From positions 1,550,001 through 1,614,000 of the forward strand of contig OZ252297.1 in NCBI GenBank assembly GCA_965250275.1: DNA of 64,000 nt, written 5' to 3'. The notes under the pieces were generated by a model. That model was given only the letters and a program-made list of their open reading frames with translations. It was not told the origin of the DNA and ran no database searches. Positions within the stretch are counted from its first letter, which is position 1. Each line of letters begins with the position of its first letter. This document shows positions 51,704-61,422 of this stretch, one piece after another. Made by a program: the position numbers and the translations under genes. Source of the DNA: G965250275 sp965250275. GTDB taxonomy: Bacteria; Pseudomonadota; Alphaproteobacteria; Rhodobacterales; Rhodobacteraceae.

Positions 51704-52384
51704 TCAGTCGCAGATGCCCTCGAGCTCGGCATCTTTCCAGGGCAGATAGACGTCATTTTCTCGCACGCGGGGCAGGTCAGAGACCGGAAACGCAATGCTC
51801 AGCATTTCGTGCAGGCGCTGTGTGCGCGCGGCCTCGGGTGCCAGCGCCCGGCAGCACACGTATTCTTCTACAATCGCGCCTTGCTGCTCGTAGCCGTAGT
51901 CCAGAAATTTCGCCGCGTTTTCGAGATCGAACAGGTAAGGATCATCTGTGCGCGTGTGTTCCGACGCTGCGAGCAACGGGTTGTAGCCGGTGGTCTTTCG
52001 GTTCTGCCATTGCCAGACATGAGTCATTTCGTGTGCCAGCAACATCGCTTCGATCAGGTAGAGCCGCTCGGGATAGGCCGGCATGTAGTCGTCCACGTAC
52101 CAATCGTGCGTGAAAAAGATCTTGTTGTAGAGCACCACCGCCGCGGGGCTGACGGTCACAGTCTCTTCTTTCGCGGGGGGCAAAATCCGTTCGCGGCAGG
52201 TTACGCGTGGACGAGCCTTTCGCTCGAAGGTGACCGAGCCGACCAGCGCGCCGCGCACCAGCCTGACACGGTCCAGATCCACCGCATCGCCATGAATTTT
52301 TTGGGCAAATGAAGCTTCGTTTTCTGTCAGCGGACGACCGCAGGCCGCGAGAATCAGGAGGATAAGGAAAGCGCGCCAAAACAT
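51704..52384 (-). CDS. Lipoprotein with HExxH metallopeptidase-like motif
   Basis: 226 residues. MFWRAFLILLILAAC is a lipoprotein signal (Cys15). The mature part has the zinc-site motif HEMTH in LLAHEMTHVWQWQN, with a possible third ligand in the later AIVEEYVCC. It resembles the DUF4157/eCIS-like 'HExTHxxQ' group only in this motif. It may be a membrane-tethered peptidase or a fossil; unproven. Minus strand, convergent with the cytochromes. Confidence 0.75.
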   Translation of the reverse strand: MFWRAFLILLILAACGRPLTENEASFAQKIHGDAVDLDRVRLVRGALVGSVTFERKARPRVTCRERILPPAKEETVTVSPAAVVLYNKIFFTHDWYVDDYMPAYPERLYLIEAMLLAHEMTHVWQWQNRKTTGYNPLLAASEHTRTDDPYLFDLENAAKFLDYGYEQQGAIVEEYVCCRALAPEAARTQRLHEMLSIAFPVSDLPRVRENDVYLPWKDAELEGICD

Positions 52385-52448
52385 GAGCGCAATCTAGCGT
52401 GCAATCCCAAGCTGTCACGAGCAAACCACGTGATGGCGCGCCGGTTTT

Positions 52449-53111
52449 TCAGACGCTCATCGCCAGCACGCGGCTGATTTCTGTCAAAGACCGTCCAGAT
52501 TGCTCTGACCAGGTGTTGAAAGCCTGCTGCACCGCTTGCATCGATTTCTTGGAGCCCGCAGGTTTGTCGATCACACCTTCGGCGATCAACCGGGCGGTCA
52601 CATCCTGGCTCAGGATGAAGCTGTCACGCCCGGCAAATCGCATCGCGTATTGCGCGGTCGTTCCGCCAAGGCGCGCGCCCTGCGACTTCAGGAGCGCCAA
52701 CAGCCCGACGTAGTCTTGCGAAGGCCATCCGCCAAAAACGACGCCCGCGCCGCCATCCTTTCGCAACTCAAGCAGAAAGGCCGCATTGTCGCGCACCGAG
52801 GCAATCTTGGTGCCATTGCGCACAATCCGCGTGTCCGTGATCAGTTTGTCAAAACGTTCGTCGTCCATCATCGCGCAACGGCCGACGTCGAACCCGTCAA
52901 AGGCCGCTTCGAACCCGTCCCATTTGGATTCGATCACTTTCCAGTTGAAACCTGCCTGAAACACGCATTTGGCGATGATCGAAAGCCAACGGTCATCACT
53001 CATCTTTGCCAACGTCTCTGGCGGTGTGGGTTTGCTTAGCTTCTCTTCCAGCGCATCCGGCCCGCCATGTCGGTTGGCAGCAATGCCGAAGAGTTCATCG
53101 AAATGCAGCAT
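52449..53111 (-). CDS. DNA-3-methyladenine glycosylase I-like protein
   Basis: 220 residues related to Tag. The middle FQAGFNWKVIESKWDGFEAAFDGFD resembles the Tag helical core, and the VRDNAAFLLELRKDGG and GGWPSQDYVGLLALL segments fit. The N-terminal zinc-binding CxW/CxxxY region of classical Tag is absent (the protein starts MLHFDELFGIAANRHGG). So base-excision activity is plausible but not assured. AAGGAG precedes the ATG at 53111. Confidence 0.78.
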   Translation of the reverse strand: MLHFDELFGIAANRHGGPDALEEKLSKPTPPETLAKMSDDRWLSIIAKCVFQAGFNWKVIESKWDGFEAAFDGFDVGRCAMMDDERFDKLITDTRIVRNGTKIASVRDNAAFLLELRKDGGAGVVFGGWPSQDYVGLLALLKSQGARLGGTTAQYAMRFAGRDSFILSQDVTARLIAEGVIDKPAGSKKSMQAVQQAFNTWSEQSGRSLTEISRVLAMSV

Positions 53112-53204
53112 GGCAATCTCCTTCCTGCACAGTGTTCTTGTTTTGTTTCGATTGTGCAAGGGTCAGATTGACGGGCGGCGGAACGCCGCGCGACTCTGTT
53201 CTGT

Positions 53205-53609
53205 TCAGGGCGCGAAGAAGGTTGCCGTGGCCGCGGCGACAGGCTTGCCACTGTCTTCTTCGGTTATGTCGCACCGCGCGAAGACAAGTGCCCGGCCGGC
53301 TCGCGTGATCGATGCCCTGCAAAGAACGGCGACACCGGTGCCCGAGCGCAAAAACTGCACATGCAGGTCCGTGGTGGCGAAGGGCTTGAATGCGCCGGTG
53401 TGACCAATTGCGGCAAACACCATGGCTGTATCCGCGAGCGCGGCCAGCGCCTGACCCGAAACGATACCGCCGACGCGTGCGACGTGGTCTCCCAATGGCA
53501 TGCGCACCATCGCGTGTTCCGCGTCAATTGCTGTTACTGTGAGGTCCAGAGCCCGGACCCAGTCGGCGAAGTTCTCATCAAGCAGTTTCTGGGCGGTGTC
53601 CGGGGTCAT
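53205..53609 (-). CDS. PaaI-family hotdog thioesterase
   Basis: 134 residues. Hotdog fold with GGIVSGQALAALADTAMVFA (the HGG-like helix) and TDLHVQFLRSG; C-terminal ALVFARCDITEEDSGKPVAAATATF. Hydrolyses acyl-CoA thioesters, often phenylacetyl-type. Specific substrate unknown. Adjacent to the Tag-like gene on the same strand. Confidence 0.86.
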   Translation of the reverse strand: MTPDTAQKLLDENFADWVRALDLTVTAIDAEHAMVRMPLGDHVARVGGIVSGQALAALADTAMVFAAIGHTGAFKPFATTDLHVQFLRSGTGVAVLCRASITRAGRALVFARCDITEEDSGKPVAAATATFFAP

Positions 53610-53674
53610 CTCTGAGCCTTTGGTTCGATTGACGCGACCCTAGACACAAGAGCGCGGAACGCCAAGGGGCGGTC

Positions 53675-55036
53675 TCAGGCCACCTGACTGTCGAGGTAAG
53701 GTACGCGCACAATGGACGTACGCCAGAACCGGATCATCAAGAGCACCCCTGCAAATGCGAGACCAATGACAAGCCCCAGCCAGACACCAATTCCCTCCAT
53801 TCCGAAGGTGAAGCCCAGCAAGTAGGAGCAGGGAATACCGACGCCCCAGTAACTCACGGCAGCCATGATCATAGGTACTCCGGTATCTTGCACGCCGCGC
53901 AGCAGCCCCAGCGCAATCACCTGCGCACCATCGACCAGCTGAAAAAGGGCGGCCATGGCCAGTAGCCCAATGCCAATCGCGAGGATTGCAGGCCGGTCCG
54001 GATCGCCCGGTTCCAGAAACAACGAAATGAGGGGGACCGGAAATGTCAGGAACAGGGTTATCGTGAGCGCAGCCATTGCCAGCGACAGCGCGGTCACGAC
54101 CAGCGCGCCCCGGGCCATATGGGAGCGATCGCCGCGGCCGTAGGCATTTCCAGCGCGGATCGTTGCGGCGTTGCTCAGGCCCAGATGTACCATGAAGGTT
54201 GCGCTGGCCAGTTGGACCGCAATTCCGTGTGCCGCAAGCGGGACCGTGCCCAGCCACCCCATCATGAAGGCAGAGGCCGCAAAAAGCGACGTCTCGCTCA
54301 GGCTTGTCAGGCCAATCGGAACACCTAGGCGAAAAACGCGCGACAGCATCTCCCAATCAGGGCGCCACAGGCGCACGAACATCGCGTGCTGTGGCAGGGC
54401 CATAATCGTGTAGATCAGCACCGCAGCCAATGAGATCAGTTGCGTGATGATGGAGGCGATTGCTGCCCCCTCTATTCCAAGCTCTGGGGCGCCCCAGTTC
54501 CCGAAGATCAGGGCGTAGTTTGCCAATCCGTTGGCAAGAGCCGCAAGAACGGTGATCCAGAAAACGACCTGGGTCCGCCCGAGCGCGGCCAGATACGATT
54601 TCAGCACCATCACCAGAAGTGCCGGGATCAAGCCCCAGCCAGCGATCCGCAAATAGAGTGCTGCGGGTGCCGACACGTCTTCTGGCTGGCCCAACAAATT
54701 CAAGATCGGTTTCGACCAGATCATCAATGGTAAACACAGCAGGGCAAACCCAAGCGACAACCACAGTCCCATGCGGGTCACGCGTCGGATACTGGTTTCG
54801 TCTTCTGCGCCGGCAAAGGCTGCGACCATCGGCATTACGGCCCAGGCAAATCCGGCGCCCATCAGAAAGAAGACAAAGAAGAACGTCGACGCCAGCGTTA
54901 CCGCGGCGAGCTCCTGAACCCCGTACCAGCCCAGCATGACGGTATCGGTCATGCCAATCGCAAACTGGCCCAGATGCCCCCCGATCAGCGGCAGTCCCAA
55001 GATCAGAACCGCCCGCGCATGGCCGCGATATGTCAT
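53675..55036 (-). CDS. MATE family multidrug efflux transporter
   Basis: 453 residues, twelve membrane helices. Family marks: GLPLIGGHLGQFAIGMTDTVMLG, the GAGFAWAVMPMVAAFAGAED loop, and GWGLIPALLVMVLKSYLAALGRTQ. Na+/H+-coupled exporter of organic cations (NorM-like). GGGAGGAA gives a strong ribosome site for the ATG at 55036. Confidence 0.93.
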   Translation of the reverse strand: MTYRGHARAVLILGLPLIGGHLGQFAIGMTDTVMLGWYGVQELAAVTLASTFFFVFFLMGAGFAWAVMPMVAAFAGAEDETSIRRVTRMGLWLSLGFALLCLPLMIWSKPILNLLGQPEDVSAPAALYLRIAGWGLIPALLVMVLKSYLAALGRTQVVFWITVLAALANGLANYALIFGNWGAPELGIEGAAIASIITQLISLAAVLIYTIMALPQHAMFVRLWRPDWEMLSRVFRLGVPIGLTSLSETSLFAASAFMMGWLGTVPLAAHGIAVQLASATFMVHLGLSNAATIRAGNAYGRGDRSHMARGALVVTALSLAMAALTITLFLTFPVPLISLFLEPGDPDRPAILAIGIGLLAMAALFQLVDGAQVIALGLLRGVQDTGVPMIMAAVSYWGVGIPCSYLLGFTFGMEGIGVWLGLVIGLAFAGVLLMIRFWRTSIVRVPYLDSQVA

Positions 55037-55153
55037 GATTCCTCCCATACGCCACCACTATGAAGATCGGTGCGTTTCGGCAAGGATGAGCGTGATGCGG
55101 GCGACAACTGGTCGCCCGCGGCCCAATTCAGGCCCGCAGAGAGGATACCGCAA

Positions 55154-55813
55154 ATGACGTCCAGCGATCCGTTTTCCTTACTTGTGCCCGAAGCTCAGGC
55201 ATTTCTGCGGGAATTGTCCCAAAACAACACGCGAGAGTGGTTCAGCGCTCAAAAGAAGCGGTATGAGGCTGAGCTAAAGACTCCTGCGACACTGCTGTTG
55301 GCGCAGATCGCAGACACCCTCGGACGCCGCATGGATCGTTCCGTGACGACGAAACTCTTTCGGCCGCATCGGGACGTTCGATTCTCAAAGGACAAAACGC
55401 CCTATCACCTGCATCTGCACATGCTTTGGTCCCTTCCACGCGCCGGTCACCAGGCGCCGGGGCTGTTCTTTGGAATAGCGCCCGACTACGTCCGTGCGGG
55501 TGCGGGCGTGATGGCCTTTGAAAAACCGGTTCTTATGCGCTGGCGCGTGGAATTGGACACGCCTTTTGGTACCGAGATGCGAAAAGCACTGGAATCTGCA
55601 GCAGACCATGGGCTGCATTTGGGAGACGCCGAGTTGAAACGGGTGCCCGCACCTTACTCACCAGACCATGCGCAGGCCGACCTGTTGCGCCACAAAGGGC
55701 TGGCGGTCTGGAAAGACCTGCCTAAAGCGGATCAGGCCACGCCTGTGACCGCTCTTGGACAGCTCTTTGGTCGCGCGCGCGGCGTGCTCGACTGCCTGGA
55801 CCGCGTGCTCTGA
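55154..55813 (+). CDS. DUF2461 family protein
   Basis: 219 residues. FLRELSQNNTREWFSAQKKRYE, RPHRDVRFSKDKTPYHLHLHM and FFGIAPDYVRAGAGV match TIGR02453/DUF2461, a conserved family of unknown function. Start at 55154 (MTSSDPFSL). Convergent with ppk2, seven bases apart. Confidence 0.88.
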   Translation: MTSSDPFSLLVPEAQAFLRELSQNNTREWFSAQKKRYEAELKTPATLLLAQIADTLGRRMDRSVTTKLFRPHRDVRFSKDKTPYHLHLHMLWSLPRAGHQAPGLFFGIAPDYVRAGAGVMAFEKPVLMRWRVELDTPFGTEMRKALESAADHGLHLGDAELKRVPAPYSPDHAQADLLRHKGLAVWKDLPKADQATPVTALGQLFGRARGVLDCLDRVL

Positions 55814-55819
55814 CCTGAT

Positions 55820-56764
55820 CTACCGGCGATGGTCCGGGTGCAGCGCAGTGCCCAGAATGTGATCTGACCGGTGAATGACGTGGTGCGCCTGGCCCACGAT
55901 CAGTGGATCAGGCGTTCCCACGATTGCCTCGTCTTTGCCGGGATAATCGATGGATGCAAGAAAGTGCCGCATGCAATTCAGGCGCGCGCGCTTCTTGCAG
56001 TTGGACTTGATCACTGTCCAGGGCGCGTCGGCTGTGTCGGTGTAGAAGAACATCGCTTCCTTGGCTTCGGTGTAGTCATCCCATTTGCTGAGCGACGCCT
56101 TGTCGATCGGGGACAGTTTCCAGCGCTTCAGGGGATCGGTGGCTCTGCTGTCAAAGCGGAGCTTCTGCTCGCGCTGGGTCACCGAGAACCAGTACTTGTA
56201 GAGCCGGATACCCGATCGAACCAGCATCTGTTCAAGCTGTGGTGTCTGGCGCATGAACTCGAGATAGTCGTTCGGCGCGCAAAACCCCATCACGCGTTCG
56301 ACCCCGGCGCGGTTGTACCAGGAGCGGTCGTAGAACACCATTTCCCCAACGGTGGGAAGTTCCTGGATGTATCGCTGAAAATACCATTGCCCCTGTTCTT
56401 CCCAGGTTGGTTTGTTCAGCGCAACAACCCGGGCAGCACGGGGGTTGAGATGCTCGGTAAAGCGCTTGATCGTGCCGCCCTTGCCGGCGGCGTCCCGGCC
56501 CTCGAAGATCAGCGCGAATTTCTGACCGGTTTCCTGCGCCCAAAGCTGAACCTTCAGCAACTCAGCCTGTAACTCAGCCTTGGTCTTTTCATATGCCCGC
56601 CGCCCCATCTTGCGCGGGTAGGGGTAGCGCCCGCTCTCAAAGGCGCGGCGCACATCTTCGGCAGACGGTCCGGTGGCACTAACGTCGGCGCCATTTTGCG
56701 CTTGCAGGGGGGCTTCTGTGGCGCTGGCAGCAACATCAACTGTGGCATCGTGGGGAAAAGGCAT
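55820..56764 (-). CDS. ppk2: Polyphosphate kinase 2
   Basis: 314 residues, PPK2 family, transferring phosphate between polyphosphate and nucleotides (class I: mainly NDP to NTP). Walker A FEGRDAAGKGGTIKRF, the NPRAARVVALNKPTWEEQGQWYFQRYI core, FYDRSWYNRAGVERVMGF (Walker B-like), and lid TQREQKLRFDSR. Unusually long low-complexity start (residues 1-45). Complements ppk1 and ppx at 22-26 kb. Confidence 0.93.
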   Translation of the reverse strand: MPFPHDATVDVAASATEAPLQAQNGADVSATGPSAEDVRRAFESGRYPYPRKMGRRAYEKTKAELQAELLKVQLWAQETGQKFALIFEGRDAAGKGGTIKRFTEHLNPRAARVVALNKPTWEEQGQWYFQRYIQELPTVGEMVFYDRSWYNRAGVERVMGFCAPNDYLEFMRQTPQLEQMLVRSGIRLYKYWFSVTQREQKLRFDSRATDPLKRWKLSPIDKASLSKWDDYTEAKEAMFFYTDTADAPWTVIKSNCKKRARLNCMRHFLASIDYPGKDEAIVGTPDPLIVGQAHHVIHRSDHILGTALHPDHRR

Positions 56765-56935
56765 ATGGCAAACTCCGTCGCAGTTAATCTCGCGTGCAAC
56801 TAACAGGTCTGAAAACGCCGTCGTTGATCCGTGTCAAAAAACTGTTACGAAGCCATGACGTGACGAAACACGGCAACACCGTTGACCTGACACGTCTTGG
56901 CGCTCCTACTGGCACAATCTCAGGAGGAGTTACCG

Positions 56936-58228
56936 ATGACCCGCATGACCCTTGCCGCGCTGGGAGTGGTTGCAACAATGATCGCCCCGCCCCTGTCTGC
57001 CGAAAACCGCATTGACCAGATCCGACCAGACGCGCCGGAGCTCGCTAGCTATGGTCCGCATGTGATCGGTGTGCAGACCCTTGAGTTCACCCACCCCGGT
57101 CAGATCGACATCCTGAACACCACTGCCGATGCTGAGCCGACCTATGACCGCCCGCTGACGGTCGAGGTCTGGTATCCTGCTGCGGAGGGCACGGAACCGG
57201 GCGGAACCTATCAGGCCAACCTGCGTGACGGCCAGACCGAAGTGGCGCTGCATGGACAGGCCGCGCGGGACGCTGAGCCGGCCAGCGGCGAGACCTTCCC
57301 GTTGATCGTGATCAGCCATGGCTATCCCGGCAACAGATTCCTGATGTCGCACCTGGGTGAAAACCTGGCCTCAAAGGGATATGTCACCGTCTCGATCGAC
57401 CACACAGACAGCACCTATTCCGATCAGGGCGCGTTTGGATCGACGCTGTTGAACCGTCCGATCGACCAGCGCTTCGTGATTGATCAGATGGCTGCGCTGG
57501 ACGGTCCCCTGGGGGCTATCATCGATGCGGATCAGACCGGCGTCATCGGATACTCGATGGGGGGCTATGGCGCCCTCATCTTCGGCGGCGCTGGTGTGAC
57601 GCAAGCCTCGACCGAGTACGAATGGGGCACGCCCAATGGTTTGCTGGCGCGTCATCTGGCCGGGTCGGACAGCCACGAGGCGCTGATCGACGACCGGGTC
57701 AAGGCAATCATTTCCATTGGACCATGGGGGAAGAATGCCGGATTCTGGGATACAGACGGATTGGCCGGCCTGCGCAAGCCGACGCTGTTGATGGCGGGCA
57801 GCGTTGATGATGTGTCCGTCTACGCCGCGATGCGCCAAATCTTCGAGGAAGCAACAGGCACCGACCGACATCTGCTGACGTTCGAGGCGGCAAATCACAA
57901 CGCCGCGGCTCCGATGCCCGCGCCAGCCGAAAGCTGGACACCGGTCGACACGCTCGACTTCGTGCCGTTCGAACACTACGCGGATGCGGTCTGGGACACC
58001 AACCGGATGAACAACATCGCACAGCATTTTGCGACCGCGTTCATGGACCTTCATCTCAAAGGCGACGCCGACAAGGCGCCATACTTTGACCTTGTCGATC
58101 GCGCCGCAGATGGTGTTGTCGATTTGGACGACGCAGGCAAACCAACCGATGCGCACAGCTATTGGACCGGTTTTGCCCCTCGCACGGCACAAGGGCTAAC
58201 GTTCGAAACGCTCTCGGCAGGTCAGTAA
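56936..58228 (+). CDS. Secreted alpha/beta-hydrolase (PAF-acetylhydrolase/dienelactone type)
   Basis: 430 residues: signal peptide (MTRMTLAALGVVATMIAPPLSA), then an alpha/beta-hydrolase. PLIVISHGYPGNRFLMSHLGENLASKGYVT contains the oxyanion strand; the nucleophile elbow is GVIGYSMGGYGAL (G-Y-S-M-G); a late EAANHNAAAP supplies a His candidate. Large for the family. Substrate unknown, likely an ester. AGGAGGAGT precedes the ATG at 56936. Confidence 0.82.
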   Translation: MTRMTLAALGVVATMIAPPLSAENRIDQIRPDAPELASYGPHVIGVQTLEFTHPGQIDILNTTADAEPTYDRPLTVEVWYPAAEGTEPGGTYQANLRDGQTEVALHGQAARDAEPASGETFPLIVISHGYPGNRFLMSHLGENLASKGYVTVSIDHTDSTYSDQGAFGSTLLNRPIDQRFVIDQMAALDGPLGAIIDADQTGVIGYSMGGYGALIFGGAGVTQASTEYEWGTPNGLLARHLAGSDSHEALIDDRVKAIISIGPWGKNAGFWDTDGLAGLRKPTLLMAGSVDDVSVYAAMRQIFEEATGTDRHLLTFEAANHNAAAPMPAPAESWTPVDTLDFVPFEHYADAVWDTNRMNNIAQHFATAFMDLHLKGDADKAPYFDLVDRAADGVVDLDDAGKPTDAHSYWTGFAPRTAQGLTFETLSAGQ

Positions 58229-58337
58229 ACGGAGGATGCTGTGGACCGGTCCTTTCCACCGGTCACGCAGCGCGAGAAAAAACAGGCGCCGCCGCAAACG
58301 CGGCGGGGCGAAAGAAATCGGGTGCCGGAGGCTCGAG

Positions 58338-59213
58338 ATGCAAACTGAAACGATGACCATCAATGGTAACCCGTTCTTCGTGCGCCGATGGGGCAGCCCC
58401 GATCTGCCCCCGCTTCTGATGCTGCATGGGTTTCCGGAGTATGGCGGGGCCTGGGAGGATCTGGCGCTCGAGCTGCAGGACCGGTTTCATTGCATTGCCC
58501 CGGATCAGCGCGGGTACGGGCAAAGCTGGGCGCCGGACGACGTGTCCGCCTATGCAACCTCTGAACTCGTCAAAGATATGTCCGAGCTGATCCGGCAGGT
58601 GGGCGCCCCGCTGACAGTATTGGGACACGACTGGGGGGCGGCGGTGGCCTACGGACTGGCGATGTTCCGCCCGGATCTGGTGGACCGTCTGATCATCGCA
58701 AACGGTGTGCACCCAGTTCCGTTTCAGCGGGCCATGGCTGCGGGAGGCGCACAGAGTGAGGCCTCGCAATACATCAACTTCCTGCGGTCAGAAGGTTCGG
58801 AGGAAAAACTGGCGGCAGACGATTTTGCGCGAATGAAGAAACTCTTCATGGCCAAGATGGATACCGGTTGGCTGAGCGAAGATCGGCGCGCGGCGTACCT
58901 GGCAGAATGGTCGCGACCTGGCCGGCTCAAGACGATGGTTCATTGGTACCGGGCGTCTCCACTCAGGCTGGCCGACCCCGGCAAACCGATCACCGATTTG
59001 CCGGACTTCCCGAAAGACCGGTTGATGGTGCGATGCCCGCACCTGCTGATCTGGGGGCTCGACGACACCGCCTTGCTGCCGGAAGCCACCGAAGGTCTGG
59101 AAGAGTTTGCACCCGATCTGACGCGCGTTTCGCTCGAAGGTGTCAATCACTGGCTCTGCCATCAGAAACCGGGCGAGGTTGCCCAAGCCATCAAGAACTG
59201 GATGCCATCATGA
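58338..59213 (+). CDS. Alpha/beta-hydrolase, epoxide hydrolase-like
   Basis: 291 residues. HGFPEYGGAWEDLALELQDRFHC (HGFP oxyanion), and GHDWGAAVAYGLA where the nucleophile is Asp, as in soluble epoxide hydrolases and haloalkane/fluoroacetate dehalogenases; LLIWGLDDTAL and VNHWLCHQKP give the other triad members. Epoxide hydrolase is the best guess. The next gene starts inside the stop codon. Confidence 0.85.
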   Translation: MQTETMTINGNPFFVRRWGSPDLPPLLMLHGFPEYGGAWEDLALELQDRFHCIAPDQRGYGQSWAPDDVSAYATSELVKDMSELIRQVGAPLTVLGHDWGAAVAYGLAMFRPDLVDRLIIANGVHPVPFQRAMAAGGAQSEASQYINFLRSEGSEEKLAADDFARMKKLFMAKMDTGWLSEDRRAAYLAEWSRPGRLKTMVHWYRASPLRLADPGKPITDLPDFPKDRLMVRCPHLLIWGLDDTALLPEATEGLEEFAPDLTRVSLEGVNHWLCHQKPGEVAQAIKNWMPS

Positions 59214-59821
59214 TTGTTGTTCATCACCTTAACCGGTCGCGGTCTCTGCGCATTTTGTGGCTGCTGGAAGAGTTGGGCCTGACCTACGACGTGCGGCGCT
59301 ATTCGCGCGATCCGAAGACCAGCCTCGCCCCGCCCGAACTGCGTGCGGTGCATCCCTTGGGCAAATCCCCGATGGTCGAACTGGATGGCCGGTTAATCAG
59401 CGAGTCCGCGGCGATTGTGGAGGTTCTCTGCAGCCGCTTTGGACCGCAGATGATCCCGGATCAAAGTGACGATGCCTATTTGACCCATTTGGAGTTGATG
59501 CATTTTGCCGAAGGCTCGGCCATGACGCCGATCTTGCTGAACCTTTATGTGGGTCGGCTGGGTGATGCGGGCGCCCCATTGCAACCTCGGATTTCCGAGC
59601 AACTGCAGAGCCATTTCCAATACATGGAGGATATGTTGCGGCCTTCTGGTCACTTTGTGCTGGACGACTTGTCAGCGGTCGACATCATGCTCAGCTTTCC
59701 GGCGCAAGTGGCGGTCCGGCTCGGACATGCGGAACAATTCCCGAAAATGGCCGCCTTCGTGAAAGAGATCGAAGCGCGTCCCGCCTTCGCGCGTGCGTTG
59801 GAATCTGGAGGTGGTGAGTAG
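59210..59821 (+). CDS. Glutathione S-transferase
   Basis: 203 residues. N-terminal thioredoxin-like domain (MIVVHHLNRSRSLRILWLLEELG; NPLGKSP-like HPLGKSPMVELDG; SESAAIVEVLC), C-terminal helical GST domain. Uses glutathione on electrophiles. Start overlaps the hydrolase stop (ATGA), so the two may detoxify in sequence. Confidence 0.92.
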   Translation: MIVVHHLNRSRSLRILWLLEELGLTYDVRRYSRDPKTSLAPPELRAVHPLGKSPMVELDGRLISESAAIVEVLCSRFGPQMIPDQSDDAYLTHLELMHFAEGSAMTPILLNLYVGRLGDAGAPLQPRISEQLQSHFQYMEDMLRPSGHFVLDDLSAVDIMLSFPAQVAVRLGHAEQFPKMAAFVKEIEARPAFARALESGGGE

Positions 59822-59837
59822 GCCCTAATCGCCCGGT

Positions 59838-60446
59838 TTACCGGTGCCCCCAGTCGTCGGGGTCATCTGAGTTGCCGGGGCTCAGGCCGATGATATCGCC
59901 TTTGGTGCAACACCCCAGGCCAAGCACAGTTCGATTGGCGTAGGCAAAGTATGACACGACCTGATTGACCTCCAGGATCTGCCCGTCGTCCAGTCCGGCT
60001 TTGCGCAGGCCCTCAATATCCGATTGAGAGACGGACTTGGGATCGTTCGTCAGAAGGTCAGCATAAGCCAGCATCTGTTGGATGCTCACATCAAGATCCG
60101 CATCATACACTTTGTCGGTCAGCAACAATTCAATCAGCCTGTCGGCCTTGGCGTCATCGGCCAGCAAACGGCGCAAACCCGCGGCGTGGTGGTCGACGCA
60201 ATAATCGCAACCATTCAGCGCGCTGACCCGCACCCCGATCAGTTCCAAGACCCATTTCGGCAGTGTGTTCCCGGAGTGGTGCAGGACGTTCTTGTAGAGC
60301 GCCATGTGCCCTTCCATGGAATGCGGTCGCAGCGAATGGGCCATCATGATGTTGTCAACGTTGTCGCCTGGTCCTGCCACGCGTTTGTAGAGCCGCTTCA
60401 GCTTGCCGGTCGCGGTCTCGAAGGGAATGACGGTGATCCAGGTCAT
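59838..60446 (-). CDS. AhpD/carboxymuconolactone decarboxylase-like peroxidase-related protein
   Basis: 202 residues. The signature C-D-Y-C-V-D-H-H (CxxC followed by His) is the alkylhydroperoxidase D-type active site; VLELIGVRVSALNGCDYCVDHH and YADLLTNDPKSVSQSD are uncharacterised peroxidase-related (TIGR01926-like) features. Likely antioxidant role. ATG at 60446 gives the family start. Confidence 0.87.
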   Translation of the reverse strand: MTWITVIPFETATGKLKRLYKRVAGPGDNVDNIMMAHSLRPHSMEGHMALYKNVLHHSGNTLPKWVLELIGVRVSALNGCDYCVDHHAAGLRRLLADDAKADRLIELLLTDKVYDADLDVSIQQMLAYADLLTNDPKSVSQSDIEGLRKAGLDDGQILEVNQVVSYFAYANRTVLGLGCCTKGDIIGLSPGNSDDPDDWGHR

Positions 60447-60648
60447 CTGCGCGCTCCATCTTTGGAAGATGTCCATTCTGACATGACCTCGGCAAAGACA
60501 CCAACCATTCGATGCGCGAACCACGTGCTGAGGCAACGAGATGCGCGGGCTTTTGATGCGGGGCCCATTGCGCTACGGTATCAGTCAGGACCGGCGCCTG
60601 CCGGTTTGTCTCACTGAACCAAGCCATTTGCGCTGACGGGAGACCTGA

Positions 60649-61311
60649 ATGCACCAGTACCCGATCAAAACCGCCGCACAACTGGCCGAGGCGTCTTACT
60701 CGGCCACACAGCATCCCAGCGTGGCACCCCGCGTGTTGCGGTCGCTGGATGACAATGACGTGCAGGCGCATTTCCTGGACAACGGGATCCTGTTGATCCC
60801 GGGCAGCAACTCGGTCTGGGACTATCTCAAATTCAATCTCCGGGTGCTCAACATCGGTGGCAAGCAATACCGGGTTTCCGACGGAACCTCGCAGAATGGG
60901 GCGAGTGGAACGCTCTGGCATCAGGGATTTCTGGCCCATGCCAAGGCGATCTGGGATTGGATGCAAGCCCATGATCAGAAACCGGTTTTTGTCATCGGGC
61001 ACTCGTTGGGCGCTGCGGCGACGCAGATTCTGACAAAGAGTTTTGCCGTGCCCGGGATTGGCTTTGCGGCGCCGCGTCCGCGCAAGCACCGGGGCGCGGT
61101 GGCCCGCGGGGACCTGTGCCTGTGCGTCAATCGCGATGATGATCTTGTGTGCACTCTGCCGGGGCGCTTCAACCATCTGGGTCGCGTGCACCGGTGCCGC
61201 GCCGCGCAGTCATCGTTCGGACCGGATCACAGTATGAAACACTACCGCAAGGTGATCGACGAACAGCGTCAGGCGGGATTGCTGCCCGATCTCTGGCCGC
61301 CACAGGGCTGA
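60649..61311 (+). CDS. Lipase class 3-like protein
   Basis: 220 residues, alpha/beta-hydrolase of the Lipase_3 type: VFVIGHSLGAAATQIL (GHSLG nucleophile), then NRDDDLVCTLP (Asp) and SMKHYRKVID (His). No signal peptide, so cytoplasmic, unlike the lipoprotein version at 28422. Substrate unknown. Confidence 0.78.
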   Translation: MHQYPIKTAAQLAEASYSATQHPSVAPRVLRSLDDNDVQAHFLDNGILLIPGSNSVWDYLKFNLRVLNIGGKQYRVSDGTSQNGASGTLWHQGFLAHAKAIWDWMQAHDQKPVFVIGHSLGAAATQILTKSFAVPGIGFAAPRPRKHRGAVARGDLCLCVNRDDDLVCTLPGRFNHLGRVHRCRAAQSSFGPDHSMKHYRKVIDEQRQAGLLPDLWPPQG

Positions 61312-61422
61312 CCGGGCGCATTGCCGTTGGGATATTGGTCGCGCGGGTGCGCGATCTCACCTGTTCCTGCGGGGCAAAACTGTTGTAACATGGGTCAACA
61401 AACAAAAAATACGAGCAGCGGT

